From Phycisphaerae bacterium (lineage in GTDB: Bacteria; Planctomycetota; Phycisphaerae; Sedimentisphaerales; Anaerohalosphaeraceae): a stretch of 5,712 bases of DNA. Where the stretch lies: assembly GCA_003567095.1 (NCBI GenBank), contig PXAQ01000113.1:1-5712 (forward strand). The letters run 5' to 3'. The position numbers were made by a program, and so were the translations under genes. This document shows positions 1 to 5,712 of this stretch, piece by piece. Within the stretch, counting starts at the first letter, position 1, and each line of letters starts with the position of its first letter. The notes below the pieces were generated by a model. The model had not been told where the DNA came from, made no database searches, and was given only the letters and a program-made list of their open reading frames with translations.

Positions 1-2390
1 AACCCCTGCGGGTGGATATGGCCGAGAACTTCCGCTCACGACGCGAGGTGTTGGACTTTGTCAACACACTCTTCGGGCGGATCATGACCGAGACCGCCGC
101 CGGGATGCCCTACGACCGGCGGGCAGCGCTCAAGGCCGAATTTGAGTATGCTCCCTTTGCGGCCAAAGGCACCTCGGCTCATCCGGTCGAATGGATCATG
201 CTGGATGAGGATACCGACCCGACCGGCCAAGCAGACAACGACAACGACGGCGATGCCGGCAGCGGCGCCGCGGGTGTGTCGCCGGAACTGATCGACGCGG
301 CCCAGCGGCAGGCGGCCTTTATCGCCCGGCGGATTCGACAGATGGTCGGTGCCGACGGCGACCCGGCGGAGTTTCAGGTCTACGACCGCGCGACCGGAGG
401 CTATCGGGATGTGCAATACGGCGATATTGTGATCTTAATGCGGTCGCTGTCGTTCAAGGCCAATACGTATGTGGAGATTTTGCGGCTGGCGCAGATTCCG
501 GTCAACGCCCAGAGCGCGTGCGGCTACTTCGAGACCACCGAGATCAGCGACTGCCTGAGCCTGCTCAAGACGCTGGACAATCCCGACGGCGATGTGGAGC
601 TGGCCGCGACGCTGCGCAGCCCGCTGTTCGGCCTCAGCGATACGCAACTGGCCGAGATACGCCTGTTTGCCGCCCAGCCCGGCAAAGACCGCATGCCGTA
701 TTACCAGGCCGTCCTGCACTATGCCGCCAACGGCCCGGACGCGGCGCTGCGGCAGCGGCTTTGCGAGGTGCTTGAGCAACTTGAGCAGTGGCGACAGCAG
801 GCCCAGCGCGGCAGTTTGGCGGCGCTGCTGGATGAGGTGTTTCGCCGGACGGGGCTGGTGGCGTTTTACGCGGCGCTGCCCAACGGCTCGGTGCGGCGGG
901 CCAACCTGCTCAAGCTGCACGACCGGGCAATCCAGTTTGAGCACTTTCGCACCTCCCGGCCCGGGATGGCCCTGGCGCGGTTTGTGGAGTTTCTCGAAAC
1001 GCTGCGCGACGAAGATCGCGACTGGGCGCCGGGCCAGCCGGACAGTCTCGAAAACGCCGTGCGGATTATGAGTGTGCACAAGAGCAAGGGGCTGGAGTTT
1101 CCGGTGGTCTTCGCGGCGGAATTGAACACCCCCTTTAACACCGCCGATCAGCGCGGCGAGTGTCTGATCGACGAGCAGACACTCGGCCTGCAGGCGGCCG
1201 TCGCAGGCGGGCGCCTTCGCCTCAGCTCACTGGCGCACCAGGTATTGGCTGAGCGCAAAGCCCGGCAGAGCATCGCCGAGGAGATGCGAATTTTGTATGT
1301 GCTGCTGACCCGGGCACGTGAAAAGCTGGTGCTGACCGGCTCGCAGAAAGAGACAAAATGCCGCGCCGCCCTGATCGAAAGCGCACTGATGCCGCAGGCT
1401 GTCGACGACTGGAAGATACGGCAAGCAAAATGTCCGCTCGATTGGATCCTGGCGGCGCTGGCCCATGAGGCCGCGCTGCACAAACTTTATGCGACCGGGC
1501 TTGAGGGTCGTTCTGAACACAGCGGCCTCTTTGAGGCCAGCCGGATAGATCGGGGGCAACTGGATGCCTTGACCGCCGAGCTGCTGCAGAGCAAGCGCTC
1601 GCTCAAAAGCATGACCGACCGGCCGGCCTTATCACCGGAACAGGAAAAAACGCTCGCCTCTGCATACGCCCAACTGGAAACCGCGCTGACCGAGCCGTAT
1701 CGCTTTGAGCCGCAAACCCGCATCAGTGCCAAGTACTCGGTCAGCACGCTGACCCATCGGGACGATGAGTTCTCCGCGCCGGATCTGGCCGGTGCATTCG
1801 ACGCGGCCCCGGCGGCGGTACAGGCCCAGCCGGCCTCGGACAAGGGCGTTTTGCGACGGCTGGCCGGCTCGGCGGCGCACCGGGTATTTGAGTGTCTGCC
1901 GCTGGGCCGGGGTGTCACGCCGGAAGCGGTCGCCGCAACACTTGAAACGCTCGTCCGAAACGGCCTGATCGCACCGGCTGTGGCCGAGCACGTTCACACA
2001 GCAGACATCGCGGCATTCTTTGACACCGAGCCGGGACAGGCGGCGCTGGCAGCCGGCAATGTCGTGCTGCGCGAGTGGCCCTTTACCCTCGGCATCGACG
2101 CAACCGAATTGGGCGCCCAGGCGGCCGGCGAAACCGTGATTGTCCAGGGCATTGTCGATCTGATCATCCCGACCGATGCGGGCCTGATCGTCGTCGATTT
2201 CAAAACCGACCGCATCGGCGACGACGCCGCCCTGCAGCAGCGCATCGCCGACTATCAGCAGCCGCTGGCCTGGTACGCCCGGGCCGCTGCAGCCATCCTC
2301 AAACAGCCCGTCCTCTCCCGCTGGCTGTACTTTGCCAACTTACGCAAGGCTGTACCGATTGCGAAAGATCAAACCCCAGCCGACCTTTGA
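1..2390 (+). CDS. addA: AddA-type ATP-dependent helicase/exonuclease subunit, C-terminal part (5' end outside window)
   Basis: AddA is the 3'-5' helicase and nuclease subunit of AddAB, which resects double-strand breaks for RecA loading. The frame is open back to base 3, so the start is outside. Residue 1 below is the GTG codon at base 12. Seen in order: helicase motif IV (NFRSR, 6-10); an acidic low-complexity stretch (65-88); the AddA-typical GYFE (171-174) and LRSP (201-204); motif V (VRIMSVHKSKGLEF, from 350); motif VI (EEMRILYVLLTRAREK, from 423). The C-terminal RecB-type PD-(D/E)XK nuclease has His623, Asp716 in QGIVDLI, and Asp729/Lys731 in VVDFKTD. The 13-residue gap between the two Asp matches the family. 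The last nuclease motif is altered: YQQPLAWY (748-755) where YxxQxxxY is usual. Walker A/B and the AddB partner should lie upstream. The gene ends with TGA at 2388. RecB or a generic UvrD-nuclease is less likely given the motif spacing and the AddA-like central region. Confidence 0.88.
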   Translation, partial: PLRVDMAENFRSRREVLDFVNTLFGRIMTETAAGMPYDRRAALKAEFEYAPFAAKGTSAHPVEWIMLDEDTDPTGQADNDNDGDAGSGAAGVSPELIDAAQRQAAFIARRIRQMVGADGDPAEFQVYDRATGGYRDVQYGDIVILMRSLSFKANTYVEILRLAQIPVNAQSACGYFETTEISDCLSLLKTLDNPDGDVELAATLRSPLFGLSDTQLAEIRLFAAQPGKDRMPYYQAVLHYAANGPDAALRQRLCEVLEQLEQWRQQAQRGSLAALLDEVFRRTGLVAFYAALPNGSVRRANLLKLHDRAIQFEHFRTSRPGMALARFVEFLETLRDEDRDWAPGQPDSLENAVRIMSVHKSKGLEFPVVFAAELNTPFNTADQRGECLIDEQTLGLQAAVAGGRLRLSSLAHQVLAERKARQSIAEEMRILYVLLTRAREKLVLTGSQKETKCRAALIESALMPQAVDDWKIRQAKCPLDWILAALAHEAALHKLYATGLEGRSEHSGLFEASRIDRGQLDALTAELLQSKRSLKSMTDRPALSPEQEKTLASAYAQLETALTEPYRFEPQTRISAKYSVSTLTHRDDEFSAPDLAGAFDAAPAAVQAQPASDKGVLRRLAGSAAHRVFECLPLGRGVTPEAVAATLETLVRNGLIAPAVAEHVHTADIAAFFDTEPGQAALAAGNVVLREWPFTLGIDATELGAQAAGETVIVQGIVDLIIPTDAGLIVVDFKTDRIGDDAALQQRIADYQQPLAWYARAAAAILKQPVLSRWLYFANLRKAVPIAKDQTPADL
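204..275 (+). other. Acidic low-complexity insert within AddA
   Basis: Residues 65-88 of the visible AddA part are rich in Asp, Asn, Gly and Ala (for example ADNDNDGDAG). They are encoded partly by reiterated gac-aac codons around 234-252. The stretch sits between the HPVEW strand and the helix that leads into the 2B region, where AddA proteins tend to vary in length. It is probably a disordered surface loop. The reading frame is kept. Confidence 0.6.
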
Positions 2391-2398
2391 CATAAAGT

Positions 2399-2451
2399 AT
2401 CGCATAGCAGACTTGGCGGCCCGTGCTGCGAATACAAAATTCCTATGCGAT
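2399..2451. repeat. Perfect 9-bp inverted repeat upstream of the hisH promoter
   Basis: ATCGCATAG at 2399-2407 is matched exactly by its reverse complement CTATGCGAT at 2443-2451, with 35 bp between the arms. The right arm ends 11 bp before the -35 hexamer of the hisH promoter. Arm centres are 44 bp apart, roughly four helical turns. It could be a pair of operator half-sites, or a stem with a large loop in the addA 3' untranslated RNA. It is not a typical intrinsic terminator because no T-run follows. Confidence 0.5.
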
Positions 2452-2462
2452 CAATTTATCAC

Positions 2463-2489
2463 TTGACAATACCGCACCGTATGTATAAT
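2463..2489 (+). promoter_or_regulatory. Sigma-70-type promoter for hisH-hisF
   Basis: A perfect TTGACA (-35) lies at 2463-2468 and a perfect TATAAT (-10) at 2484-2489, in an AT-rich gap on the coding strand of hisH. The spacer is 15 bp, shorter than the optimal 17. CTTGAC at 2462-2467 would give 16. The start of transcription would fall near 2496, leaving a leader of about 37 nucleotides before the hisH ATG. Such good hexamers in the right place make a real promoter likely, although it is unproven. Confidence 0.72.
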
Positions 2490-2532
2490 GCCTTAAGGTT
2501 TAGAAAATCTTATGCTTATATGAGTTTAATTT

Positions 2533-3150
2533 ATGCTGGTAACCATTGACTATGGTGCAGGAAATATCCGGAGTGTGACCAATGCGCTGCGGTTTATCGG
2601 GGCGGATGTGGCTGTAAGCTGCGATCCTGCCGATTTTCGACGGGCTTCGGGACTGATTCTGCCGGGGGTGGGGGCCTGTGGATATGCGATGCGAAAGCTG
2701 GCGCCGTTTGCCGGGGCGATCGACGAGGCGGTCCGCAGCGGTACGCCGCTTTTGGGGATCTGTCTGGGGTTTCAGCTATTGTTCGCGCAAAGCCACGAGA
2801 TGGGCGTTACACCATGCCTGGGGTGGATCGGCGGCAGCGTGGTGCCGATTCCGCCGGGCCGGACGATTCCGCATATGGGCTGGAATTATGTCCAAACGCC
2901 GGCAGAGATGCGGCTGATGGCCGGGCTTGAGCCCGGGCGGCATTTTGCCTTTGTCCATTCGTATTACGCCGAAGTGGCCGACGAGGATGCCACCGTGGCG
3001 ATAGTGGAGTATGACGGACTGCAAATGGCCGCGGCAATCGAAAAAGACAACATTTTCGGCTGTCAGTTCCACCCGGAAAAAAGCGGCGATGACGGATTGA
3101 CCCTGCTTCGAAATTTCACTGCTATTTGTCGGGAAAGGCGTCTATGCTGA
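2533..3150 (+). CDS. hisH: Imidazole glycerol phosphate synthase, glutaminase subunit HisH
   Basis: HisH hydrolyses glutamine and passes ammonia through the HisF barrel to PRFAR, in the fifth step of histidine synthesis; the AICAR by-product returns to purine synthesis. The 205-residue protein has the usual family length and begins with the typical DYGAGN motif. Class I amidotransferase features are all present: oxyanion-strand PGVG (44-47), nucleophile Cys77 in GICLGFQLL, and triad His180 and Glu182 in FHPEKS. Phe80 stands where Met is common. PHMGWN, near residues 113-118, is also family-typical. The ATG at 2533 is chosen because an in-frame TAA lies at 2527 and the protein start matches the family. 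The ribosome site is weak, with only GAG at 2522-2524. The stop codon lies inside the start region of hisF, which implies translational coupling and matched subunit amounts. Confidence 0.96.
   Translation: MLVTIDYGAGNIRSVTNALRFIGADVAVSCDPADFRRASGLILPGVGACGYAMRKLAPFAGAIDEAVRSGTPLLGICLGFQLLFAQSHEMGVTPCLGWIGGSVVPIPPGRTIPHMGWNYVQTPAEMRLMAGLEPGRHFAFVHSYYAEVADEDATVAIVEYDGLQMAAAIEKDNIFGCQFHPEKSGDDGLTLLRNFTAICRERRLC
3131..3138 (+). promoter_or_regulatory. Shine-Dalgarno site deciding the hisF start
   Basis: GGGAAAGG lies inside the end of hisH, with AAAGG five bases before the ATG at 3144. This supports ATG 3144 over the upstream in-frame TTG at 3126, as does the conserved HisF N-terminus [12 protein letters not shown]. 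Confidence 0.7.
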
Positions 3151-3911
3151 CCAAACGCATCATCCCGTGCTTGGATGTCAAGGACAATCGCGTCGTTAAG
3201 GGCATCAACTTCCTGAATCTGCGCGACGCGGGCGATCCGGTTGAACTGGGCGCGCGTTACAGCGACGAAGGGGCCGACGAGCTGGTGTTTCTTGATATTA
3301 CCGCGACGATCCGCTCAAAAAAGACGATTGTCGAGCTGGTCGAGCGTGTGGCCGAGCGGATTTTTATCCCGTTTACCGTCGGCGGCGGCATTCGCACGGC
3401 CGATGAGATTGGCCTGCTGCTTCGCAGCGGCGCCGACAAGTGCTCGCTGAATACCGCCGCGGTCGAACATCCCGAATTGATTCGTGAATCGGCCGAGCGG
3501 TTCGGCAGTCAGTGTGTGGTGCTGGCGATCGATGCCCGCCGCAAGCGCCAACAGGGCGACTCGTGGATTGTGACGGTCAAAGCCGGCTCCCAGCCTACGG
3601 ATATCGACGCTATTGAGTGGGCCCAGCGGGCGCAGAAAATGGGAGCGGGCGAGATTTTGCTGACCAGTATGGACGCCGACGGCACGCAGGCCGGCTATGA
3701 TATCGAGCTGACGCGGACCGTGGCCCAAGCGGTGGATATCCCCGTCATCGCCTCCGGCGGGGCCGGCACGCTGGACTCGCTGCTGCACGTCCTTCAGGAA
3801 GGCAAGGCCTCGGCGGTGCTGGCGGCCTCGATCTTTCACTACGGCACCTACACCATCGCCGAGACGAAAGACTTTCTCCGGCAGCACAACATCCCCATCC
3901 GCCCCGTGTAG
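3144..3911 (+). CDS. hisF: Imidazole glycerol phosphate synthase, cyclase subunit HisF
   Basis: HisF is the (beta/alpha)8-barrel subunit that condenses ammonia from HisH with PRFAR and cleaves it to imidazole glycerol phosphate and AICAR. The 255-residue length is normal. Catalytic Asp11 (IPCLDVK) and Asp130 (LAIDAR) are in place. So are Cys9, Lys19, Asp51 and the barrel-gate residues Arg5, Glu46 and Lys99, with Glu170 as the likely fourth gate residue. Phosphate-binding loops appear as VGGGIRT (79-85) and ASGGAG (203-208), and ASIFHYG near the C-terminus is family-typical. The start overlaps the hisH stop by seven bases. Intact catalytic and gate residues argue for true histidine biosynthesis rather than the divergent HisH2/HisF2 pairs found in surface-sugar clusters. 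No hisA lies between hisH and hisF, and no other his gene follows. The gene ends 35 bp from convergent carA. Confidence 0.97.
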   Translation: MLTKRIIPCLDVKDNRVVKGINFLNLRDAGDPVELGARYSDEGADELVFLDITATIRSKKTIVELVERVAERIFIPFTVGGGIRTADEIGLLLRSGADKCSLNTAAVEHPELIRESAERFGSQCVVLAIDARRKRQQGDSWIVTVKAGSQPTDIDAIEWAQRAQKMGAGEILLTSMDADGTQAGYDIELTRTVAQAVDIPVIASGGAGTLDSLLHVLQEGKASAVLAASIFHYGTYTIAETKDFLRQHNIPIRPV

Positions 3912-3946
3912 ACGGTGTCAATTTCAGAAAAACGCCTCATCAGGAA

Positions 3947-5059
3947 TTATGTCGCCATCCAATCGGTGAATTGGGCGAACAAATAACGAGCATCATGCGG
4001 GCCCGGCGAGGCTTCGGGGTGATACTGGACTGAAAAAGCCTTGTGTTTGGGGCTGCGGATGCCCTCGATCGTCTGGTCGTTAAGGTTCAGGTGGGTCACG
4101 TCGACATCCTTGACCTTGAGTGAATCCATATCCACGCAAAAGCCGTGATTCTGGCTGGTGATTTCAATCTCTTTGGTGTCCAAATTTTTGACCGGGTGAT
4201 TGGCCCCACGGTGGCCGAACTTGAGCTTGTAGCTCGCCCCGCCCAGCGCCAGGGCCAACAGCTGATGGCCCAGGCAAATCCCGAAAATCGGCACCTGCCC
4301 CAGCAGTTCCCGCACGGTCTGGATCGCATAGCTCACCGCCGCCGGGTCGCCGGGTCCGTTGCTCAGGAACACGCCGTCGGGATTGCGCTTCAGGATGTCC
4401 CTGGCCGAGGTCTGAGCCGAGACCACCTCCACAGCACAGCCGTGCGAACGCAAAAGGCGTAGGATATTGGTTTTCGTCCCGTAATCAATCGCCACAACCT
4501 TGAATTTCGCCTCCGGCAGCAACTCGGTGCCGCTGAGCACATCCACCACGCCCTTGTCCCAGGTGTAAGGTTTGGGGCACGAGACGTCCTTGACAATATC
4601 CCGCCCGACCAGACCGGGGTAGGCAGCCAGCTTGGTTTTAAGATCGCCGATCCGGAATTCCCCGGCCGCAATGATCCCCCGCATCGCGCCCTGCGTGCGA
4701 ATGTGGCGCACGAGCTTTCGTGTGTCGATACCCTGCAGGCCGACGACGCCGTTTTGTTTCAGGTACTGGCCGAATGCCGCTTCGCTGCGCCAGTTGCTCG
4801 GAAACGGACAGTCCTGCTTGACCACAAACCCGGCCGCATAGACCGTCCTGGATTCCCAGTCCAGCGTATTGGCCCCGGTGTTGCCGATCATCGGGTAGGT
4901 CATCGTGATGATCTGCTCGTGGTAGGACGGATCGGTGGTAATCTCCTGATAGCCGGCCATCGACGTATTAAAGACCACCTCCCCGCAACGCGTCCCTTCG
5001 GCACCGAATGAGGTGCCTTCAAACACCGTACCGTCTTCGAGTAATAACACTGCTTTCAT
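3947..5059 (-). CDS. carA: Carbamoyl phosphate synthetase small (glutaminase) subunit CarA
   Basis: CarA supplies ammonia from glutamine to CarB for carbamoyl phosphate, the precursor of arginine and pyrimidines. The 370-residue protein has normal length. The N-terminal small-chain domain (about 1-150) carries FNTSMAGYQE and YPMIGNTG. The class I amidotransferase domain (from about 187) carries IDYGTK, LSNGPGDP (232-239), nucleophile Cys262 in GICLGHQ, GHRGANHPV, SQNHGF, and triad His347/Glu349 in YHPEAS. The ATG at 5059 is chosen because it gives the family start MKAVLLLEDG and has AGGA at 5073-5070 upstream. An in-frame GTG at 5089 would add ten poorly conserved residues. carB lies 72 bp upstream on the same strand, so the two are probably co-transcribed. 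The C-terminus faces hisF across 35 bp. Confidence 0.97.
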   Translation of the reverse strand: MKAVLLLEDGTVFEGTSFGAEGTRCGEVVFNTSMAGYQEITTDPSYHEQIITMTYPMIGNTGANTLDWESRTVYAAGFVVKQDCPFPSNWRSEAAFGQYLKQNGVVGLQGIDTRKLVRHIRTQGAMRGIIAAGEFRIGDLKTKLAAYPGLVGRDIVKDVSCPKPYTWDKGVVDVLSGTELLPEAKFKVVAIDYGTKTNILRLLRSHGCAVEVVSAQTSARDILKRNPDGVFLSNGPGDPAAVSYAIQTVRELLGQVPIFGICLGHQLLALALGGASYKLKFGHRGANHPVKNLDTKEIEITSQNHGFCVDMDSLKVKDVDVTHLNLNDQTIEGIRSPKHKAFSVQYHPEASPGPHDARYLFAQFTDWMAT

Positions 5060-5131
5060 CGTGTAATCATCCTGTCTTTTGCGTCGCACGGCTATCTCGA
5101 CCGTCTACGGGTTAAAGCCCGTGCCGCTTTA
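5060..5131 (-). other. carB-carA spacer with a small stem-loop
   Basis: The 72-base spacer contains ACGGG (5107-5111) and CCCGT (5118-5122), a perfect 5-bp stem with a 6-base loop, just after the carB stop. A competing 6-bp pairing joins GCACGG (5086-5091) and CCGTGC (5119-5124). No T-run follows on the minus strand, so it is not a clear terminator. It may be an mRNA processing or stability element, or chance. I saw no convincing -35/-10 pair for a separate carA promoter. Confidence 0.3.
5070..5073 (-). promoter_or_regulatory. Probable Shine-Dalgarno of carA
   Basis: AGGA on the minus strand lies ten bases before the ATG whose first base is 5059. The spacing is a little long but usable. It fits the 5059 start rather than the longer GTG form, which would begin upstream of this site. 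Confidence 0.5.
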
Positions 5132-5712
5132 TTATTTGTAGTACAACTGAATCGCTTTGACGTCGATCTTCTTTTTTTGCAAGGCTTCGATGGCGCTGGT
5201 CATGGCCGCGGCGCCGCGGATCGTCGTGGCATAGGGAATCTGCCGATCCAGGGCCGTGCGGCGAATCGCAAACGAATCCTTGATCGTCTGTTCGCCGACG
5301 GTCGTATTGATAATCAAATCCACCTGGCCGTTAATCATCATATCCACAATATTCGGGCGGCCCTCGGCCACCTTGCGTACAAACTCCGACGGCACGTTGT
5401 ATTTAATCAGCTCAATGCACGTGCCGGCGGTGGCCAATATTTTGAATCCCATTTCGTGCAGCGTTTTGCCAACCCGTACCGCCTTGGGCTTGTCGCGGTC
5501 GCGTACGCTGATGAACACCGTTCCGCCCAGCGGCGGCGACGTGCCGGCGGCGACCTGTGACTTAGCAAAGGCCATCCCAAAATCCTTGCTGAGCCCCATC
5601 ACCTCACCGGTCGAGAGCATCTCAGGCCCCAGCAGGATATCCGCCCCGGAAAACTTCAGGAACGGAAAGACCGCCTCTTTGACCGCATAATACGGCCGTT
5701 CCACCTCGGCGG
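5132..5712 (-). CDS. carB: Carbamoyl phosphate synthetase large subunit CarB, C-terminal part (5' end outside window)
   Basis: CarB makes carbamoyl phosphate from bicarbonate, ammonia and two ATP. About 193 of the usual ~1,070 residues are visible, and the frame stays open to the window edge. The first part, with VKEAVFPF and LGPEMLSTGEVMG, is the conserved end of the second ATP-grasp half. From about TVFISVRDRDK to the end is the MGS-like allosteric domain, which binds UMP or ornithine in the enterobacterial enzyme. It shows ATAGT, VAEGRPNIVD, LIINTT and an IRRTAL helix, so ligand-binding elements look present, although which effector acts here cannot be read. The protein ends in AIQLYYK with TAA at 5134-5132. 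It is transcribed toward carA, giving a carB-carA order. Confidence 0.96.
   Translation of the reverse strand, partial: AEVERPYYAVKEAVFPFLKFSGADILLGPEMLSTGEVMGLSKDFGMAFAKSQVAAGTSPPLGGTVFISVRDRDKPKAVRVGKTLHEMGFKILATAGTCIELIKYNVPSEFVRKVAEGRPNIVDMMINGQVDLIINTTVGEQTIKDSFAIRRTALDRQIPYATTIRGAAAMTSAIEALQKKKIDVKAIQLYYK

Larger units (their letters stand above)
2391..2532. other. addA-hisH intergenic region (142 bp) with promoter and inverted repeat
   Basis: This non-coding gap is clearly AT-richer than the genes on either side. It holds a perfect 9-bp inverted repeat and a sigma-70-like promoter, listed separately. No hairpin followed by a T-run was found after the addA stop, so the end of the addA transcript is undefined here. 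An in-frame TAA at 2527-2529 closes the hisH frame just upstream of its ATG, so hisH cannot start earlier. Confidence 0.7.

Noticed and set aside
435..1079. Long minus-strand open frames opposite addA (also 1227-1559 and 1487-1918)
   Set aside because: They lie wholly antisense to a well-supported gene, have no recognisable motifs, are Arg/Ala/Pro-rich in the way GC-biased shadow frames are, and conflict with one another.
2399..2451. Intrinsic terminator of addA
   Set aside because: The 9-bp stem has a 35-base loop and no following T-run, so it does not fit a Rho-independent terminator.
3126..3143. TTG start for hisF, six codons upstream
   Set aside because: ATG 3144 has a well-spaced AAAGG and gives the conserved HisF N-terminus; the extra residues match nothing in the family.
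3315..3887. 190-codon minus-strand frame opposite hisF
   Set aside because: HisF on the plus strand is certain from its catalytic residues; the antisense frame shows no family features and no ribosome site.
2533..3911. HisH/HisF as a surface-polysaccharide amidotransferase pair (HisH2/HisF2 type)
   Set aside because: HisF keeps Asp11, Asp130 and the gate residues with standard spacing, and no sugar-biosynthesis genes are adjacent.
3908..5108. GTAGACGGT at 3908-3916 and its inverted copy at 5100-5108, flanking carA
   Set aside because: A single 9-mer match over more than 1 kb is expected fairly often by chance, and part of it is the hisF stop codon. No other sign of a mobile element was seen.

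Overview
This window holds five protein-coding genes of bacterial housekeeping type at moderately high GC. They are the 3' part of addA, complete hisH and hisF, complete carA, and the 3' end of carB. All are intact where visible: no frameshift, internal stop, insertion sequence, CRISPR array, tRNA or rRNA was seen. I found no convincing undescribed system. The points worth a second look are gene order, a symmetric operator-like sequence, and a shifted nuclease motif.

Layout. Bases 1-2390 (+) encode the C-terminal ~795 residues of an AddA-type helicase-nuclease for double-strand-break repair; the N-terminal part with the Walker A motif lies before the window. Bases 2391-2532 are a non-coding gap with a consensus-like sigma-70 promoter (2463-2489) and, just upstream, a perfect 9-bp inverted repeat (2399-2407 / 2443-2451). 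Then come hisH (2533-3150) and hisF (3144-3911), overlapping by 7 bases. Together they form imidazole glycerol phosphate synthase, which links histidine and purine metabolism. After a 35-base convergent gap the minus strand carries carA (5059 down to 3947), preceded in its direction of transcription by carB (5712 down to 5132). These are the two subunits of carbamoyl phosphate synthetase, feeding arginine and pyrimidine synthesis. The order is therefore carB-carA, the reverse of the usual carAB.

How the genes relate. hisHF and carBA each encode a class I glutaminase (HisH, CarA) and its ammonia-using partner (HisF, CarB), but the two pairs converge and look independently transcribed. addA is functionally unrelated and appears to end its own unit before the hisH promoter.

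Organism. AddA of the Bacillus/AddAB style rather than RecB, an acidic low-complexity insert in it, uneven Shine-Dalgarno strength, a small his cluster detached from the other his genes, and a carB-carA order suggest an environmental bacterium outside the well-studied Proteobacteria. My impression is Planctomycetota (Phycisphaerae-like), but this is a guess from protein style and cannot be proven from the window.
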